Shown here: one piece after another, positions 49,360 to 58,811 of the stretch
Layout of the letters: every line of letters begins with the position of its first letter
Position numbering within the stretch: the first letter of the stretch is position 1
DNA from: Streptomyces sp. 6-11-2
GTDB taxonomy: Bacteria > Actinomycetota > Actinomycetes > Streptomycetales > Streptomycetaceae
Assembly (NCBI RefSeq): GCF_006540305.1
Contig: NZ_BJOR01000001.1
Location: forward strand, 2,604,001 to 2,668,000
Direction: 5' to 3'
DNA: 64,000 nt
The notes under the pieces: generated by a model
What the model saw: only the letters and a program-made list of their open reading frames with translations
Told to the model about the DNA's origin: nothing
Database searches by the model: none
Program-made: the position numbers and the translations under genes

Positions 49360-51572
49360 CCCACTCCTTGGCGGACGACCGCAGCACCGTCACCGGCAGA
49401 CGCCGCATCGCTTTCGCCGTCCACGCCGACAGCGACCGCCTGCCCGCTCTGGCCACGCTGCTGCGCAGCCTGGTACTGACCAACCCTGGCGTGTGCGAGG
49501 ACTTCGTGGTCCTGCACGCGGAGCCGGCCGGCTCCTCGTTCGACGCCCTGCACCGCCTGCACCCGCGTGTCGTCACCCGCCGGGCGGAAAGCCGCGCGGA
49601 CCTCTTCCGGCTGGAGGGGTATGACACGGTCATCGCCCTCAGCCCGGACATGGTGGTGCTGGGGGACCTCGGTGAGCTGCTCAGGATGCGCCATGGTGTG
49701 GGCGCCGTCCAGCAGGCGCTGTACGACGGCGAGGGCGGGGAGCGGCACGCCGTCCTGCCCGGCGGCCTCCTGGTGATCCAGCGCACCGACGTGGACGACG
49801 CCCTGGCGGCCCGGCTCTCCGGCGACGGCGGTCCGGACCTCTCGTCGGCGGACGTCCTGGTTCCGGTGGACGCGCGGTACGACTTCCTCACCCACCGGCT
49901 CCCGGGCGACTCGCCGGTGCCCGCGAACGTCGCCGTCCTCCACTTCACCGGCCCCTCCGACGCGCCCGGGGACGGTCCGGCCGCCGAGGCGCGGCGCCGC
50001 TTCGAGATGAGCGACGAGGAGTTCCGGGCGGCCTACTGCGCCCTGCCCGGCGACAAACACGCCGGCCTTCTGGCGCACTGCGCGCCACCGCTGCTCGAGT
50101 CGCGTCCCTCCCTCGGTCTCGCCCGTACGGTGGCCGATGTGTACCGTCGGCAGGGCCGCTACGACGAGGCCGTCGACGTCCTCGCCCCGGTCGTGGGCGA
50201 CCGGCTGGACGCGCCCCGCTGCCAGGAGACGCTGGGCGTCTGCCTGATGGCGCTGTCGCGCTACGCCGAGGCCGAGGCGCATCTGCTCCTGGCGGCGGCC
50301 TCACCCGATGTCGCCCCGCGTGCCTTCGCCCAGCTCGCCCGCCTGGCATGGCTGTGCGGGCGGAAGGAGGACGCGCACGCGTACGCCCGCGAGGGCCTGG
50401 ACGCCGATCCCACCGACGCCGGTTGCCACAGCTGGTATGTGCGCACCCGCCCCGCGGGACCGGCACCGGAAGAGCCGGACGCCGCCGCGCACCAGCTGGC
50501 GCATGTCGCGCTGTTCGCCGAGGGCCAGGAGAACGCCGGGGACAAGGTCCTGCCCGAGGCCGTGCGCATGTGCTTCGACGCCGACACCGGCCCGCGCCGC
50601 TGGTACCAGCAGCCGGTGCACCGGCTGGTCGACGAAGCGGCACTGGAGCAGCTGAACGCCCGGCGCGGAGTGATCGTGGGCGGCGGCGGGCTCTTCCTCC
50701 CGGACACCTCCCCCAACGGCAACAGCCACTGGCAGTGGAACGTCCCGGACGAGCTCCTGGCGCGGATCACCACGCCTCTGGCGGTGTTCGCGGTCGGCTA
50801 CAACGTGTTCGACGGACAGCTCTACCGCCGGAGCCGGTTCGCCGAGAGCCTGCGGGTGCTCGTCGAACGGTCGGCGTTCTTCGGGCTGCGCAACCACGGC
50901 TCGATCGAGCGGGTCCGGGAGCTGCTCCCCGAGGAGCTGCGCGACCGGGTGCGCTACCAGCCCTGCCCGACCACCGTGGCGCGGTACCTCGCCCCGGGCC
51001 GGTTCGATCCAGCCGAGAGGTCCGAGACCGTCCTGGTCAACTGCGCCTACGACCGCGCGGGGCTGCGCTTCGGCAACGACTACGGCCACTTCCTCGCCCA
51101 GATGGCCACCGCGCTCCGGGAACTGCGGGACCGGGCCGATGTGCGGTACGCGGCCCACATGCCCGCCGACGAGAGGTTCGTGCACGACCTGCGCCGGGAG
51201 CACGGCCTCACGCTGCCCGTGGAGCAGCTCTACGACATGTCGAACGACGGCATCCGCGAGCTGTACGGCCGGTCGCGGCTGGTGATCGGCATGCGCGGGC
51301 ACGCGGGCATGATTCCCTTCGGCTGCGGCACCCCCATTCTCAGCCTCGTCTCCCACCCGAAGCTCGCCTATTTCCTGTCCGACATCGGACGCGAGGAATG
51401 GGGGCTGTCCGTGCACGACCGGGAACTCGGTTCCCGGCTCACGGAACGGGCCACGGCGATCCTCGACGACCACGCGACCGCCGTGGCGGAGGTGCACGAC
51501 GCGCAGAAGCTCCTGTGGGAAACGACCCGGTCGAACATCGACGAGCTCAGGAAAACCTTTGGTCAGGCGTAG
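49356..51572 (+). CDS. Three-domain fusion: GT8-like, TPR and polysaccharide pyruvyltransferase
   Basis: A 738-residue protein from ATG 49356. Residues 15-240 look like a GT8/GT-A domain (RIAFAVHADSDRLPALATLL, LFRLEGYDTVIALSPDMVVL, FLTHRLPGD). Residues 255-385 are TPR-like helices (ARTVADVYRRQGRYDEAVDV). Residues 395-735 are a polysaccharide pyruvyltransferase domain: EGQENAGDKVLPEAVR, GVIVGGGGLFLPD, FGLRNHGSIERVR, VIGMRGHAGMIPFGCGTPIL. The last domain would transfer a pyruvate ketal from phosphoenolpyruvate to a sugar. The GT8 metal motif appears as SPDMV, so activity is uncertain. No stop or frameshift is visible. Confidence 0.78.
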   Translation: MTHSLADDRSTVTGRRRIAFAVHADSDRLPALATLLRSLVLTNPGVCEDFVVLHAEPAGSSFDALHRLHPRVVTRRAESRADLFRLEGYDTVIALSPDMVVLGDLGELLRMRHGVGAVQQALYDGEGGERHAVLPGGLLVIQRTDVDDALAARLSGDGGPDLSSADVLVPVDARYDFLTHRLPGDSPVPANVAVLHFTGPSDAPGDGPAAEARRRFEMSDEEFRAAYCALPGDKHAGLLAHCAPPLLESRPSLGLARTVADVYRRQGRYDEAVDVLAPVVGDRLDAPRCQETLGVCLMALSRYAEAEAHLLLAAASPDVAPRAFAQLARLAWLCGRKEDAHAYAREGLDADPTDAGCHSWYVRTRPAGPAPEEPDAAAHQLAHVALFAEGQENAGDKVLPEAVRMCFDADTGPRRWYQQPVHRLVDEAALEQLNARRGVIVGGGGLFLPDTSPNGNSHWQWNVPDELLARITTPLAVFAVGYNVFDGQLYRRSRFAESLRVLVERSAFFGLRNHGSIERVRELLPEELRDRVRYQPCPTTVARYLAPGRFDPAERSETVLVNCAYDRAGLRFGNDYGHFLAQMATALRELRDRADVRYAAHMPADERFVHDLRREHGLTLPVEQLYDMSNDGIRELYGRSRLVIGMRGHAGMIPFGCGTPILSLVSHPKLAYFLSDIGREEWGLSVHDRELGSRLTERATAILDDHATAVAEVHDAQKLLWETTRSNIDELRKTFGQA

Positions 51573-51695
51573 AACATCGATCATTCACCGATGATTCGAA
51601 CATAATTCATCTCTCCATATCTCGGGCGACACTGCACCCGTCGGGAGCATCGTTAGCCTGTTCCAATCCCCAACCTTCGAGCGTGAGAGGCCTCT

Positions 51696-52661
51696 GTGCC
51701 GAAACTGTCCGTTGTCGTCCCCATGCACAATGTGGGAGCGTTCGCCGAGAGCACGCTGCGAAGCCTCGCCAACAATGCGAATCCCGATGTCGAGTTCCTG
51801 CTCGTGGACGACTGCTCCACGGACTCCACCCCCACGGTCATCGACCGCTGGGCGGAGAGCCGTCCGGGCGCCAAGGTGATCCGGCACGAGAAGAACATGG
51901 GCATAGCCCAGGCGCGCAACAGCGGTATCGACGCGGCGAGCGGTGAGTACATCACCTTCCTCGACGGCGACGACTGGTACGGGCCGGGTCACCTCGCCGA
52001 ACTGGTGCGCGCCATGGACGAACTGGGCTGCGACTTCGCCCGTACCGATCATGTCCAGGCCACGGGCATCGAGCGGGTGGTCCGGCGGCCCCCGGCCCCG
52101 GTGCGCAACCTCGTGATGGATCCGCGCGACGGAATAGCGCCGGCCGAATCGGAGACGATGGTCGACTACCCCTTCGTCTGGGCGGGGATCTACCGCCGGC
52201 ACCTCTTCGCCGACGGGGGCATGCGCTTCGCGACCGAACTCCGCACCGCCGAGGACCGGTTGTGGATCTGGCGCCTGCATCTGAAGGCCAGGACGTATGC
52301 CTCCCTCGGTGTGCACGGCGTGTTCTACCGGAGGGGCGTCGCGACCTCGCTCACCCAGATCAAGGACGCGCGTCAGCTGGACTTCATCCCGGCCTACGAC
52401 GCGCTGCTGCAGGATGTGCTGCAGGACTCGGAGACCGAGCGTTTCCTCCCCAAGGCCGTACGGACCTATTGCGCCATGATCGCCTTCCATATCGGCAAGG
52501 CGAACGAGTACGAGCCCTCGACGGCCCAGCGACTGCGGCGTGAGGCGAAAGCCGCACTCCACCGCATGCCCGAGCGAACGCTCGAGGAGACCCTCACCAC
52601 CATGGACAGCACTCGGAGCAGGTTGCTCAGCCGCCTGCGTGACGGGCGGAAGGCTGCCTGA
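51696..52661 (+). CDS. Family 2 glycosyltransferase, copy 2
   Basis: A 321-residue paralogue of the gene at 45563, start at GTG 51696 (MPKLSVVVPMHNVGAFAEST). It keeps LLVDDCSTDSTPTVIDRW, MGIAQARNSGID, FLDGDDWY and AEDRLWIWRLHLKA, and the late VFYRRGVATSLTQIKDARQL. A TTAGCCT box near 51652 may be the -10 of a separate promoter, as 123 bp separate it from the previous gene. The next gene begins 3 bp after its stop, as in copy 1. Confidence 0.9.
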   Translation: MPKLSVVVPMHNVGAFAESTLRSLANNANPDVEFLLVDDCSTDSTPTVIDRWAESRPGAKVIRHEKNMGIAQARNSGIDAASGEYITFLDGDDWYGPGHLAELVRAMDELGCDFARTDHVQATGIERVVRRPPAPVRNLVMDPRDGIAPAESETMVDYPFVWAGIYRRHLFADGGMRFATELRTAEDRLWIWRLHLKARTYASLGVHGVFYRRGVATSLTQIKDARQLDFIPAYDALLQDVLQDSETERFLPKAVRTYCAMIAFHIGKANEYEPSTAQRLRREAKAALHRMPERTLEETLTTMDSTRSRLLSRLRDGRKAA

Positions 52662-52664
52662 ACC

Positions 52665-54017
52665 ATGCCCCGAAAGACCCAGATCTTCCAGGTCTCGACC
52701 CTCTACGGAGCGGCCACTCTCGCCGCGGCGCTCGACGCGGGCCTGTTCGGACCGCGCCACGAGGCCCGGCGCGTCCTGCTGGTCTCCAACAACGCCGCCG
52801 TACCGGAGACGGCCCTGCGCCTCGACGAGATGCACGGCTACGCACGCATAGCCGGCCGCTTCGACTCGGTGGTCAGCTGGAACGAGGCGATCAGCCCCCA
52901 CCATCCCAGCGCCTGGGGTCCGCGGGGCAACGACACGGTGTTGTGGCAGCGGGCGCTCCGCCTCCTGTGGGGCATCGACGAGCGGGACCTGATCGAGCTC
53001 GCCGTCGAGTCGATCCAGGTCAACCCGGCCCAGGCCTTGGCGGCGATCTTCTCCGAGAGCGCCGTCCATGTGTACGCCGACGGCCTCATGAGCTACGGGC
53101 CGACCCGGGACAAGCTGCCGCTGACCCTCGCGCGCCGCATCCGGCGGCTGCTCCATCTCGACCTGATACCCGGTCTGAAGCCGATGCTGCTGTCCGAGTA
53201 CGGCGTCGAGCCCGAACTCGTCCCGGACGAGGCGTTCCGCGGCGTGCTCGACGAGATCTCCCGGGACGCGGCGGACGACCCGCGGCTGGCGCCCGTCCTG
53301 GAGGAGGCGCCGACGGCCGTGCTCCTCGGCCAGTATCTGGCGGCGATCAACATCCTGAGCGCGCAGGAGGAGGAGGACCTCCATGTCCGCATGCTCACCG
53401 GGGCCGTGCGCGCCGGGCACCGTTCCCTGGTCTTCAAGCCCCATCCGACGGCACCTGCCGACTACTCGACCGCGCTGAGCAAGGCGGCGGCGGACGCCGG
53501 CGTCCGGCTCACCGTGCTGGACGCGCCGCTGCTGGCCGAGACGCTGTACCACCACTGCCGTCCCGCACTCGTCGTCGGCTGTTTCTCGACGGCCATGATG
53601 ACCGCCTCCGCCTACTTCGACGTGCCCGTCGCACGGGTCGGGACCGCGCTGGTGACGCGGCGCCTCCAGCCCTACCCGAACAGCAACCGCGTGCCCCTGG
53701 CCGTGGTCGACCACCTGGTGCCCGATCTGGAGCGCGAGGAGACCCCGGCTCTCGTCGGCGCCGCCCCCGGGACCTTGTCACCGCTGGTCCGGGCGATCGG
53801 TTTCTGCATGCAGCCCAAGGCGTACCCGCAGCTGCGGGAGTCGACGGCGGACTGGCTGCGGAACCATCTGGCCGACAGCCCCGGTTACTACTTCCCCGAA
53901 CTGCGGCTGGCCGAGCTCGGCCTTCCCGGCAGCCACCCCCGGTCGCGCGCGAAGATCCAGGTGCGACGCGCGAAGCGCGTGGTGCGCAGGGCGGTGCGAC
54001 GCGGCGTGAGGCGATGA
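52665..54017 (+). CDS. Polysialyltransferase-family glycosyltransferase, copy 2
   Basis: A 450-residue paralogue of the gene at 46540 with identical length. The same motifs are kept: MPRKTQIFQVSTLYGAATLA, VYADGLMSYGPTRDKL, LVFKPHPTAPADYS and VVGCFSTAMMTASA. Divergence between the copies is spread throughout, which suggests old duplication and probably distinct acceptor specificity. A basic C-terminus (RRAKRVVRRAVRRGVRR) may aid membrane contact. Paired with GT2 copy 2. Confidence 0.88.
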   Translation: MPRKTQIFQVSTLYGAATLAAALDAGLFGPRHEARRVLLVSNNAAVPETALRLDEMHGYARIAGRFDSVVSWNEAISPHHPSAWGPRGNDTVLWQRALRLLWGIDERDLIELAVESIQVNPAQALAAIFSESAVHVYADGLMSYGPTRDKLPLTLARRIRRLLHLDLIPGLKPMLLSEYGVEPELVPDEAFRGVLDEISRDAADDPRLAPVLEEAPTAVLLGQYLAAINILSAQEEEDLHVRMLTGAVRAGHRSLVFKPHPTAPADYSTALSKAAADAGVRLTVLDAPLLAETLYHHCRPALVVGCFSTAMMTASAYFDVPVARVGTALVTRRLQPYPNSNRVPLAVVDHLVPDLEREETPALVGAAPGTLSPLVRAIGFCMQPKAYPQLRESTADWLRNHLADSPGYYFPELRLAELGLPGSHPRSRAKIQVRRAKRVVRRAVRRGVRR

Positions 54018-54132
54018 CGCGTGGGGCGGCCTGCGCGTTCATCCGTCCCGGACGGCCAACCGAGGCCCAGCAGCCACAGGGGAGCTACCAGCTCTTCAAC
54101 TCCCGTACACCGAGCAGTAAGAGAGTGACGCG

Positions 54133-55215
54133 GTGCCGAATGACATAGCCGTAGGCCTGCCGCAGCAGCGCAGCGCTCCGTCCGAACAGGCCGCCGCACC
54201 GCGGGAACACCGCTACGACATCGACCTGATGCGGCTGATCTGTTCCGCCACCGTGATGCTGGGGCATGTGGGCGCCCAGTTCATCCACGCCACCAACGAC
54301 AACCCGGCCAAGGGTTCAGGGTCGTACTGGGCGGGACACGTGGCGGAGGCGATCAATCCGTTCGCCGTTCCCATGTACTTCGCCATCGCCGGCTGGGCCG
54401 TGCTGGTCGGCGCGCCCCCGCGCGACAGCGCCCGGATGTGGCAGCGGATCGTCCGCAACACGGTTCCGCTCTTCGCCTGGACGGCGATCTATCTGGTCTG
54501 GGCCTGGCTGCGGGACCGCAACGACCGGCCCATGACCGAGCTGGCGACGGACTCCCTCTTCGGCTCGGTACGGCCCGCCTACCACCTGTGGTTCATGTAC
54601 AACTACATTCCGATCATCGTGCTGCTCGCCTTCGCGATGATGATCAGGGCGGGGAAGCGGCCCTGGGGGCTCGGAGCGGCACTGTTCGGCATCGCCGTCC
54701 TGCCGAGCGTGCTGACCACACTCGGGGAGGTCACGGATCACCGGATGCCGTCGGTGGCCTGGGGGTTCGGTACCTATTCGGTGGTGTACGCGGTCGGGGG
54801 CGCGATGCTGTTCGCCCTCCCCGCCGGCGTCGTACGGTGGCGCTGGCCGCTGTTCGTCCTGCTGCCACTCACCATGGCCGGGTGCCTCTGGTACAACACG
54901 CAGATCCACTATGTGATCCCCAACGCGCACCTGTTCGTCGGCGTCATGTGCGTCTGCGTGCTGCTCCTCATCAGCCGGGTCCGGATCCCCGAGAAGTGGC
55001 GGCCCCTGCTGCAGAAGCTGGCCGGTGCGGCGCTCGGCGCGTACATGGTCCATGTGCTGTTCCTCGAGGAGGTCGTCGCACCGCTGGTGTCGGCGGACCT
55101 GAGGGGACCGATGGCGGGGCTGCTTCTGGTCGGTCTGCTGATCACGATCCTGGCCCTCTCGTTCGCCGCCAGCCTGTTGTGGGGCAAGCTGAACCTGCGG
55201 CGGCTGCTCGGCTGA
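54133..55215 (+). CDS. Acyltransferase-3 (OafA-like) membrane O-acyltransferase
   Basis: A 360-residue membrane protein from GTG 54133. After a 27-residue polar leader comes HRYDIDLMRLICSATVMLGH, with the R/H pattern of acyltransferase-3 proteins, followed by about ten helices (AVPMYFAIAGWAVLVG, PAYHLWFMYNYIPIIVLLAF). A short C-terminal helix (GLLLVGLLITILALSFAAS) ends the protein. Members O-acetylate extracellular polysaccharides. Placement at the end of the polymer locus suggests acetylation of the wall glycopolymer (inference). Confidence 0.85.
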   Translation: MPNDIAVGLPQQRSAPSEQAAAPREHRYDIDLMRLICSATVMLGHVGAQFIHATNDNPAKGSGSYWAGHVAEAINPFAVPMYFAIAGWAVLVGAPPRDSARMWQRIVRNTVPLFAWTAIYLVWAWLRDRNDRPMTELATDSLFGSVRPAYHLWFMYNYIPIIVLLAFAMMIRAGKRPWGLGAALFGIAVLPSVLTTLGEVTDHRMPSVAWGFGTYSVVYAVGGAMLFALPAGVVRWRWPLFVLLPLTMAGCLWYNTQIHYVIPNAHLFVGVMCVCVLLLISRVRIPEKWRPLLQKLAGAALGAYMVHVLFLEEVVAPLVSADLRGPMAGLLLVGLLITILALSFAASLLWGKLNLRRLLG

Positions 55216-55260
55216 ACCCGGCCGGACACGACGGCGCAACAAGCCCCATGGGACAGAAGT

Positions 55261-55290
55261 GGGCCCCGGAACGGATCCGTTCCGGGGCCC
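55261..55290. terminator. Perfect 30-bp palindromic terminator
   Basis: GGGCCCCGGAACGGATCCGTTCCGGGGCCC, positions 55261-55290, is a perfect palindrome. It lies 45 bp after the acyltransferase stop and before a convergent LysE gene, so it closes the glycopolymer locus from both sides. Confidence 0.88.
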
Positions 55291-55337
55291 GTGCCGTCTG
55301 CGGTCCCCGAGGCGACCGGCGGCTGCCGGGCCGGTGA

Positions 55338-55991
55338 CTACACGCTCGCCAGCGACAGCTTCACCGCGAAGCCCAGGAACAGCACGCCCGCCGCGGAGGT
55401 CGCCGACGCCGACAGTCGCTTGCGGCGGCGGAAGGCGGCGGCCAGCTTCATGCCGCCGAATATCAGCGCGCTGAGGTAGAGGACGCTGGCGAACTGGAGG
55501 AAGGCGCCGAGGATGACGAAGGAGAGCGCCGGATAGGCATAGGCCGGGTCGACGAACTGCACGAAGAAGGCGATGACGAACAGGATCGCCTTGGGGTTGA
55601 CGAGGCTGACGACGAGAGCGCGGCGGAACGGCCGCTCGCCGGCGGCCACCGGAGCGGGGTCCTCCTCCCGCGCGGCCTTCTCCCGCCGGGCCCGCCACAT
55701 CCCCCAGCCGGTCCGCAGCATGCCGATCGCGATCCACGTCAGATATCCGGCGCCGGCGTACTTGACGATCCCGAACAGCACGGGGTTCGCCTTCAGCAGG
55801 GAGGCGGCCCCGGCCGCTCCCAGCGTCATGAGCACGGTGTCCCCGCACCAGACACCCGCGGCGGCGGTGTACCCGGCGCGTATCCCGCGCCGGGCGGCGA
55901 CGGACAGCACGTACAGCGAGTTGGGCCCGGGAAGCAGGACGATGAGGACGAGCCCTGCCAAGTAGGTGGGGAGATGGATGACTCCGAACAT
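55338..55991 (-). CDS. LysE/RhtB-family amino-acid exporter
   Basis: A 217-residue protein from ATG 55991 (MFGVIHLPTYLAGLVLIVLL). The motif LPGPNSLYVLSVAARRGIRAGYTAAAGVWCGD is the N-terminal LysE signature (GPN, then G...G). Six helices follow; LVVSLVNPKAILFVIAFFVQ is the second signature (NPK). It probably exports an amino acid such as leucine; the substrate is not settled. A short broken copy of this gene lies at 56820. Confidence 0.88.
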   Translation of the reverse strand: MFGVIHLPTYLAGLVLIVLLPGPNSLYVLSVAARRGIRAGYTAAAGVWCGDTVLMTLGAAGAASLLKANPVLFGIVKYAGAGYLTWIAIGMLRTGWGMWRARREKAAREEDPAPVAAGERPFRRALVVSLVNPKAILFVIAFFVQFVDPAYAYPALSFVILGAFLQFASVLYLSALIFGGMKLAAAFRRRKRLSASATSAAGVLFLGFAVKLSLASV

Positions 55992-56152
55992 GGCAAGGAG
56001 TGTCGCACGACGGTGCACCACCACTTCACCGGCGCCGCCATCGACCCGGCACGACTCGATGCCTGGCTCACCGGCAGATCACCCGCCCCCTTCGCGGCAC
56101 TCCGTCCCGCCGGACGAGATCCAGCGGGACGGATTCGCCGGCAGCGTCCGGA

Positions 56153-56818
56153 TCATCCGCCCGGGGCCCGTACGGCTTCCGGTCGGCGGATCGCCATGCC
56201 GAATGCCTTGCCCGTGAGGGGAAGGCCGTTCAGGCCCGGCTGGTGGGTCAGCACGGTGTCGCCGGTGCCGCCCATGGCATTCGTCCATGGCAGGGCGTGG
56301 ACGGCGCCGCGCTCCGCGGGACCGTACGGCATACCGATCCACAGGTGCGTACCGGTCGCGTTGAGGTGGCTGCCGACCCGCTGTGAGGCGCCGGGGGTGC
56401 CCGGCAGGCCGCGGGCGTTGCCCGCCTCGATCCAGTGGTCGGAGTCGCCGGGCGCTCCGAGAAGCGAGAAGGTCTGCACGATGCCGGCGTCGGTGGCCGT
56501 GCCGATGTCCTTGCCGGGCACGCCGACCGCCAGCAGCATGGTCGAGGCGGTGCCCACGGGGTTCGGTGCGGTGTTCGCGGCGGCCAGGGCGGTGCCGAAG
56601 TGGTCACCGGCCGCGGACGCGCCGTTGACGCCGGCGACACCCTGGGGGATCTGGGCCAGTTGGCTGACGGTGCCGGACGCGGTCACCCGGAGCGTGTGCA
56701 CCATGCCGGCCTCCGGGAAGGAGGTGGTGCCGACCCAGAGGGTCTCGCCCGGCGAGCCGAAGCCGTCGCCCGCCTCGGCCTTGTCCGGAACGAAGTCGAC
56801 GGGTCGGTCGCTGGGCAC
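56153..56818 (-). pseudogene. FG-GAP-repeat protein fragment, N-terminus missing
   Basis: About 220 codons encode repeats of the FG-GAP/integrin-alpha type (AEAGDGFGSPGETLWVGTTS, ASAAGDHFGTALAAAN, LLAVGVPGKDIG, WIGMPYGPAERGAVHALPW), as found in secreted Streptomyces proteins. No signal peptide and no complete first domain precede it: upstream on the same strand is a LysE fragment in another frame. It is best seen as the remaining C-terminal part of a larger gene. The neighbouring plus-strand frames from 55974 are overlapping shadows or remains. Confidence 0.65.
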
Positions 56819-56819
56819 T

Positions 56820-56913
56820 TGCCGGGGTCGGCTGCACCGCGAAGCCGAGGAAGAGGGCGCCGGCGGCCGCGGCGTATCCGGCCCGCACCCCGCGCCGGGC
56901 GGCGACTGGGAAG
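56820..56913 (-). pseudogene. Remnant of a LysE-type gene with internal deletion
   Basis: Read on the minus strand this stretch gives VAARRGVRAGYAAAAGALFL followed by GFAVQP. Its first part matches VAARRGIRAGYTAAAG of the intact LysE gene at 55338, and its second part matches that protein's C-terminal AAGVLFLGFAVKLS. The middle 160 residues are gone; the join is at the shared Ala-Ala-Gly. It looks like a duplicate that lost its core by recombination between short repeats. Confidence 0.6.
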
Positions 56914-56991
56914 GGGTGTCGCACGCGGATACCCGGGCGCGACGCTCCGGTTCCAGACCTCACCGAACGGAGGGCAGGGGCCGGTCAGGGG

Positions 56992-58572
56992 TCAGAACGC
57001 GTCGCTCGGCACGTAGTTGCCCCACACCTCCCGCAGCGCGTTGCACACCTCGCCCACCGTCGCCCGGGCCTTCAGCGCCTCCTTCATCGGGTACAGGACG
57101 TTGTCCTCGCCCTTCGCGGCCTTCTTCAGGGCGGACAGGGCCGTGTCGACGGCCGTCTGGTCGCGCTCGGCGCGCAGCTTGGCCAGCCGTTCGGCCTGCT
57201 GGGCCTCGATGGCGGGGTCGACGCGGAGCGGCTCGTACGGCTCCTCCTCGTCGAGTTCGAAGCGGTTGACGCCGACGACGACCCGCTCGCCCGAGTCGGT
57301 CTCCTGGGCGATGCGGTAGGCGCTGCGCTCGATCTCCTGCTTCTGGAAGCCGTGCTCGATCGCCGAGACCGCGCCCCCGAGGTCCTCGACCTTCCGCATC
57401 AGCGCGACGGTGGCCGCCTCGACGTCGTCCGTCATCTCCTCGATGACGTAGGAGCCGGCGAACGGGTCCACCGTCGCGGTCACGTCCGTCTCGTACGCCA
57501 GGACCTGCTGGGTGCGCAGGGCCAGGCGCGCGCTCTTGTCGGTGGGCAGCGCGATCGCCTCGTCGAAGGAGTTCGTGTGCAGCGACTGGGTGCCGCCCAG
57601 AACCGCCGCCAGGCCCTGGACGGCGACCCGGACCAGGTTCACCTCGGGCTGCTGCGCCGTCAGCTGGACACCCGCCGTCTGCGTGTGGAAGCGCAGCATC
57701 AGCGACTTGGGGTTCTTCGCGCCGAACTCCTCCTTCATCACACGCGCCCAGATCCGGCGGGCCGCGCGGAACTTGGCGACCTCCTCCAGGATCGTCGTAC
57801 GGGCGACGAAGAAGAACGACAGACGCGGGGCGAAGTCGTCGACGTCCATGCCGGCCGCGACCGCCGTGCGGACGTACTCGATGCCGTCGGCGAGGGTGAA
57901 CGCGATCTCCTGCGCGGGGGACGCGCCCGCCTCGGCCATGTGGTAGCCCGAGATGGAGATGGTGTTCCACTTGGGGATCTCGGCCTTGCAGTACTTGAAG
58001 ATGTCCGCGATCAGCCGCAGGGACGGCTTGGGCGGGAAGATGTACGTCCCGCGCGCGATGTACTCCTTCAGCACGTCGTTCTGGATCGTGCCCGTCAGCC
58101 GGCCGGCGCCGACCCCCTGCTCCTCCGCCACCAGTTGGTACAGCAGGAGCAGGAGCGCCGCCGGGGCGTTGATCGTCATCGACGTCGACACCTTGTCCAG
58201 CGGGATCCCGCCGAACAGCACCCGCATGTCGTCGATCGAGTCGATGGCCACGCCCACCTTGCCGACCTCGCCGTGCGCGATCGGCGCGTCGGAGTCGTGG
58301 CCCATCTGGGTGGGCAGGTCGAAGGCGACGGACAGGCCCATCGTGCCGTTGGCGATCAGCTGCTTGTAGCGGGCGTTGGACTCCACCGCCGTGCCGAATC
58401 CGGCGTACTGGCGCATGGTCCAGGGACGGCCCGTGTACATGGTGGGGTACACACCGCGGGTGAAGGGGTAGGCCCCCGGCTCGCCCAGCTTCTCGGCCGG
58501 GTCCCAGCCCTTCAGGGCGTCCGGCCCGTAGACCGGTTCGATGGGCAGCCCCGACTCCGACTCGCGCGCCAT
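56992..58572 (-). CDS. Acyl-CoA mutase large subunit (methylmalonyl-CoA mutase family, no B12 domain)
   Basis: A 526-residue protein starting [20 protein letters not shown]. The catalytic barrel motifs are present: [20 protein letters not shown] with the active Tyr, [36 protein letters not shown] and [13 protein letters not shown]. The C-terminal cobalamin domain of complete mutases (DxHxxG) is absent; the gene ends shortly after the barrel. Such subunits work with a separate small B12-binding protein, not seen in the window. Methylmalonyl-, isobutyryl- or ethylmalonyl-type substrates are possible; sequence inspection alone does not settle which. Confidence 0.88.
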   Translation of the reverse strand: MARESESGLPIEPVYGPDALKGWDPAEKLGEPGAYPFTRGVYPTMYTGRPWTMRQYAGFGTAVESNARYKQLIANGTMGLSVAFDLPTQMGHDSDAPIAHGEVGKVGVAIDSIDDMRVLFGGIPLDKVSTSMTINAPAALLLLLYQLVAEEQGVGAGRLTGTIQNDVLKEYIARGTYIFPPKPSLRLIADIFKYCKAEIPKWNTISISGYHMAEAGASPAQEIAFTLADGIEYVRTAVAAGMDVDDFAPRLSFFFVARTTILEEVAKFRAARRIWARVMKEEFGAKNPKSLMLRFHTQTAGVQLTAQQPEVNLVRVAVQGLAAVLGGTQSLHTNSFDEAIALPTDKSARLALRTQQVLAYETDVTATVDPFAGSYVIEEMTDDVEAATVALMRKVEDLGGAVSAIEHGFQKQEIERSAYRIAQETDSGERVVVGVNRFELDEEEPYEPLRVDPAIEAQQAERLAKLRAERDQTAVDTALSALKKAAKGEDNVLYPMKEALKARATVGEVCNALREVWGNYVPSDAF

Positions 58573-58811
58573 GGTGTGTGCCTCCGCGTTTCCTTGTTAC
58601 TCGCCAGTTACTCGCCAGTACGGCCGACTCTCGCCACGGACTGTAGCGGCGGCCGTGCGCCGGGTGGAGTGCCCCACGCTGGGAGCTATCTCACAGCCCG
58701 AGGGGTCACTCTGTCTCCCCACCTTGCCCCCTGGTTCGCCGCCCGTCACGTCTGGGGAGACATTCCGGTGTACGGCCGGCGACGGACACCGGTGGGACAG
58801 CGGGGGGCGCC

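Noticed and set aside
55974..57269. Long plus-strand frame of 431 codons antisense to LysE/FG-GAP/mutase ends
   Set aside because: It crosses three annotated regions, has strongly biased composition with no motif, and overlaps the end of the acyl-CoA mutase gene. A shadow frame.
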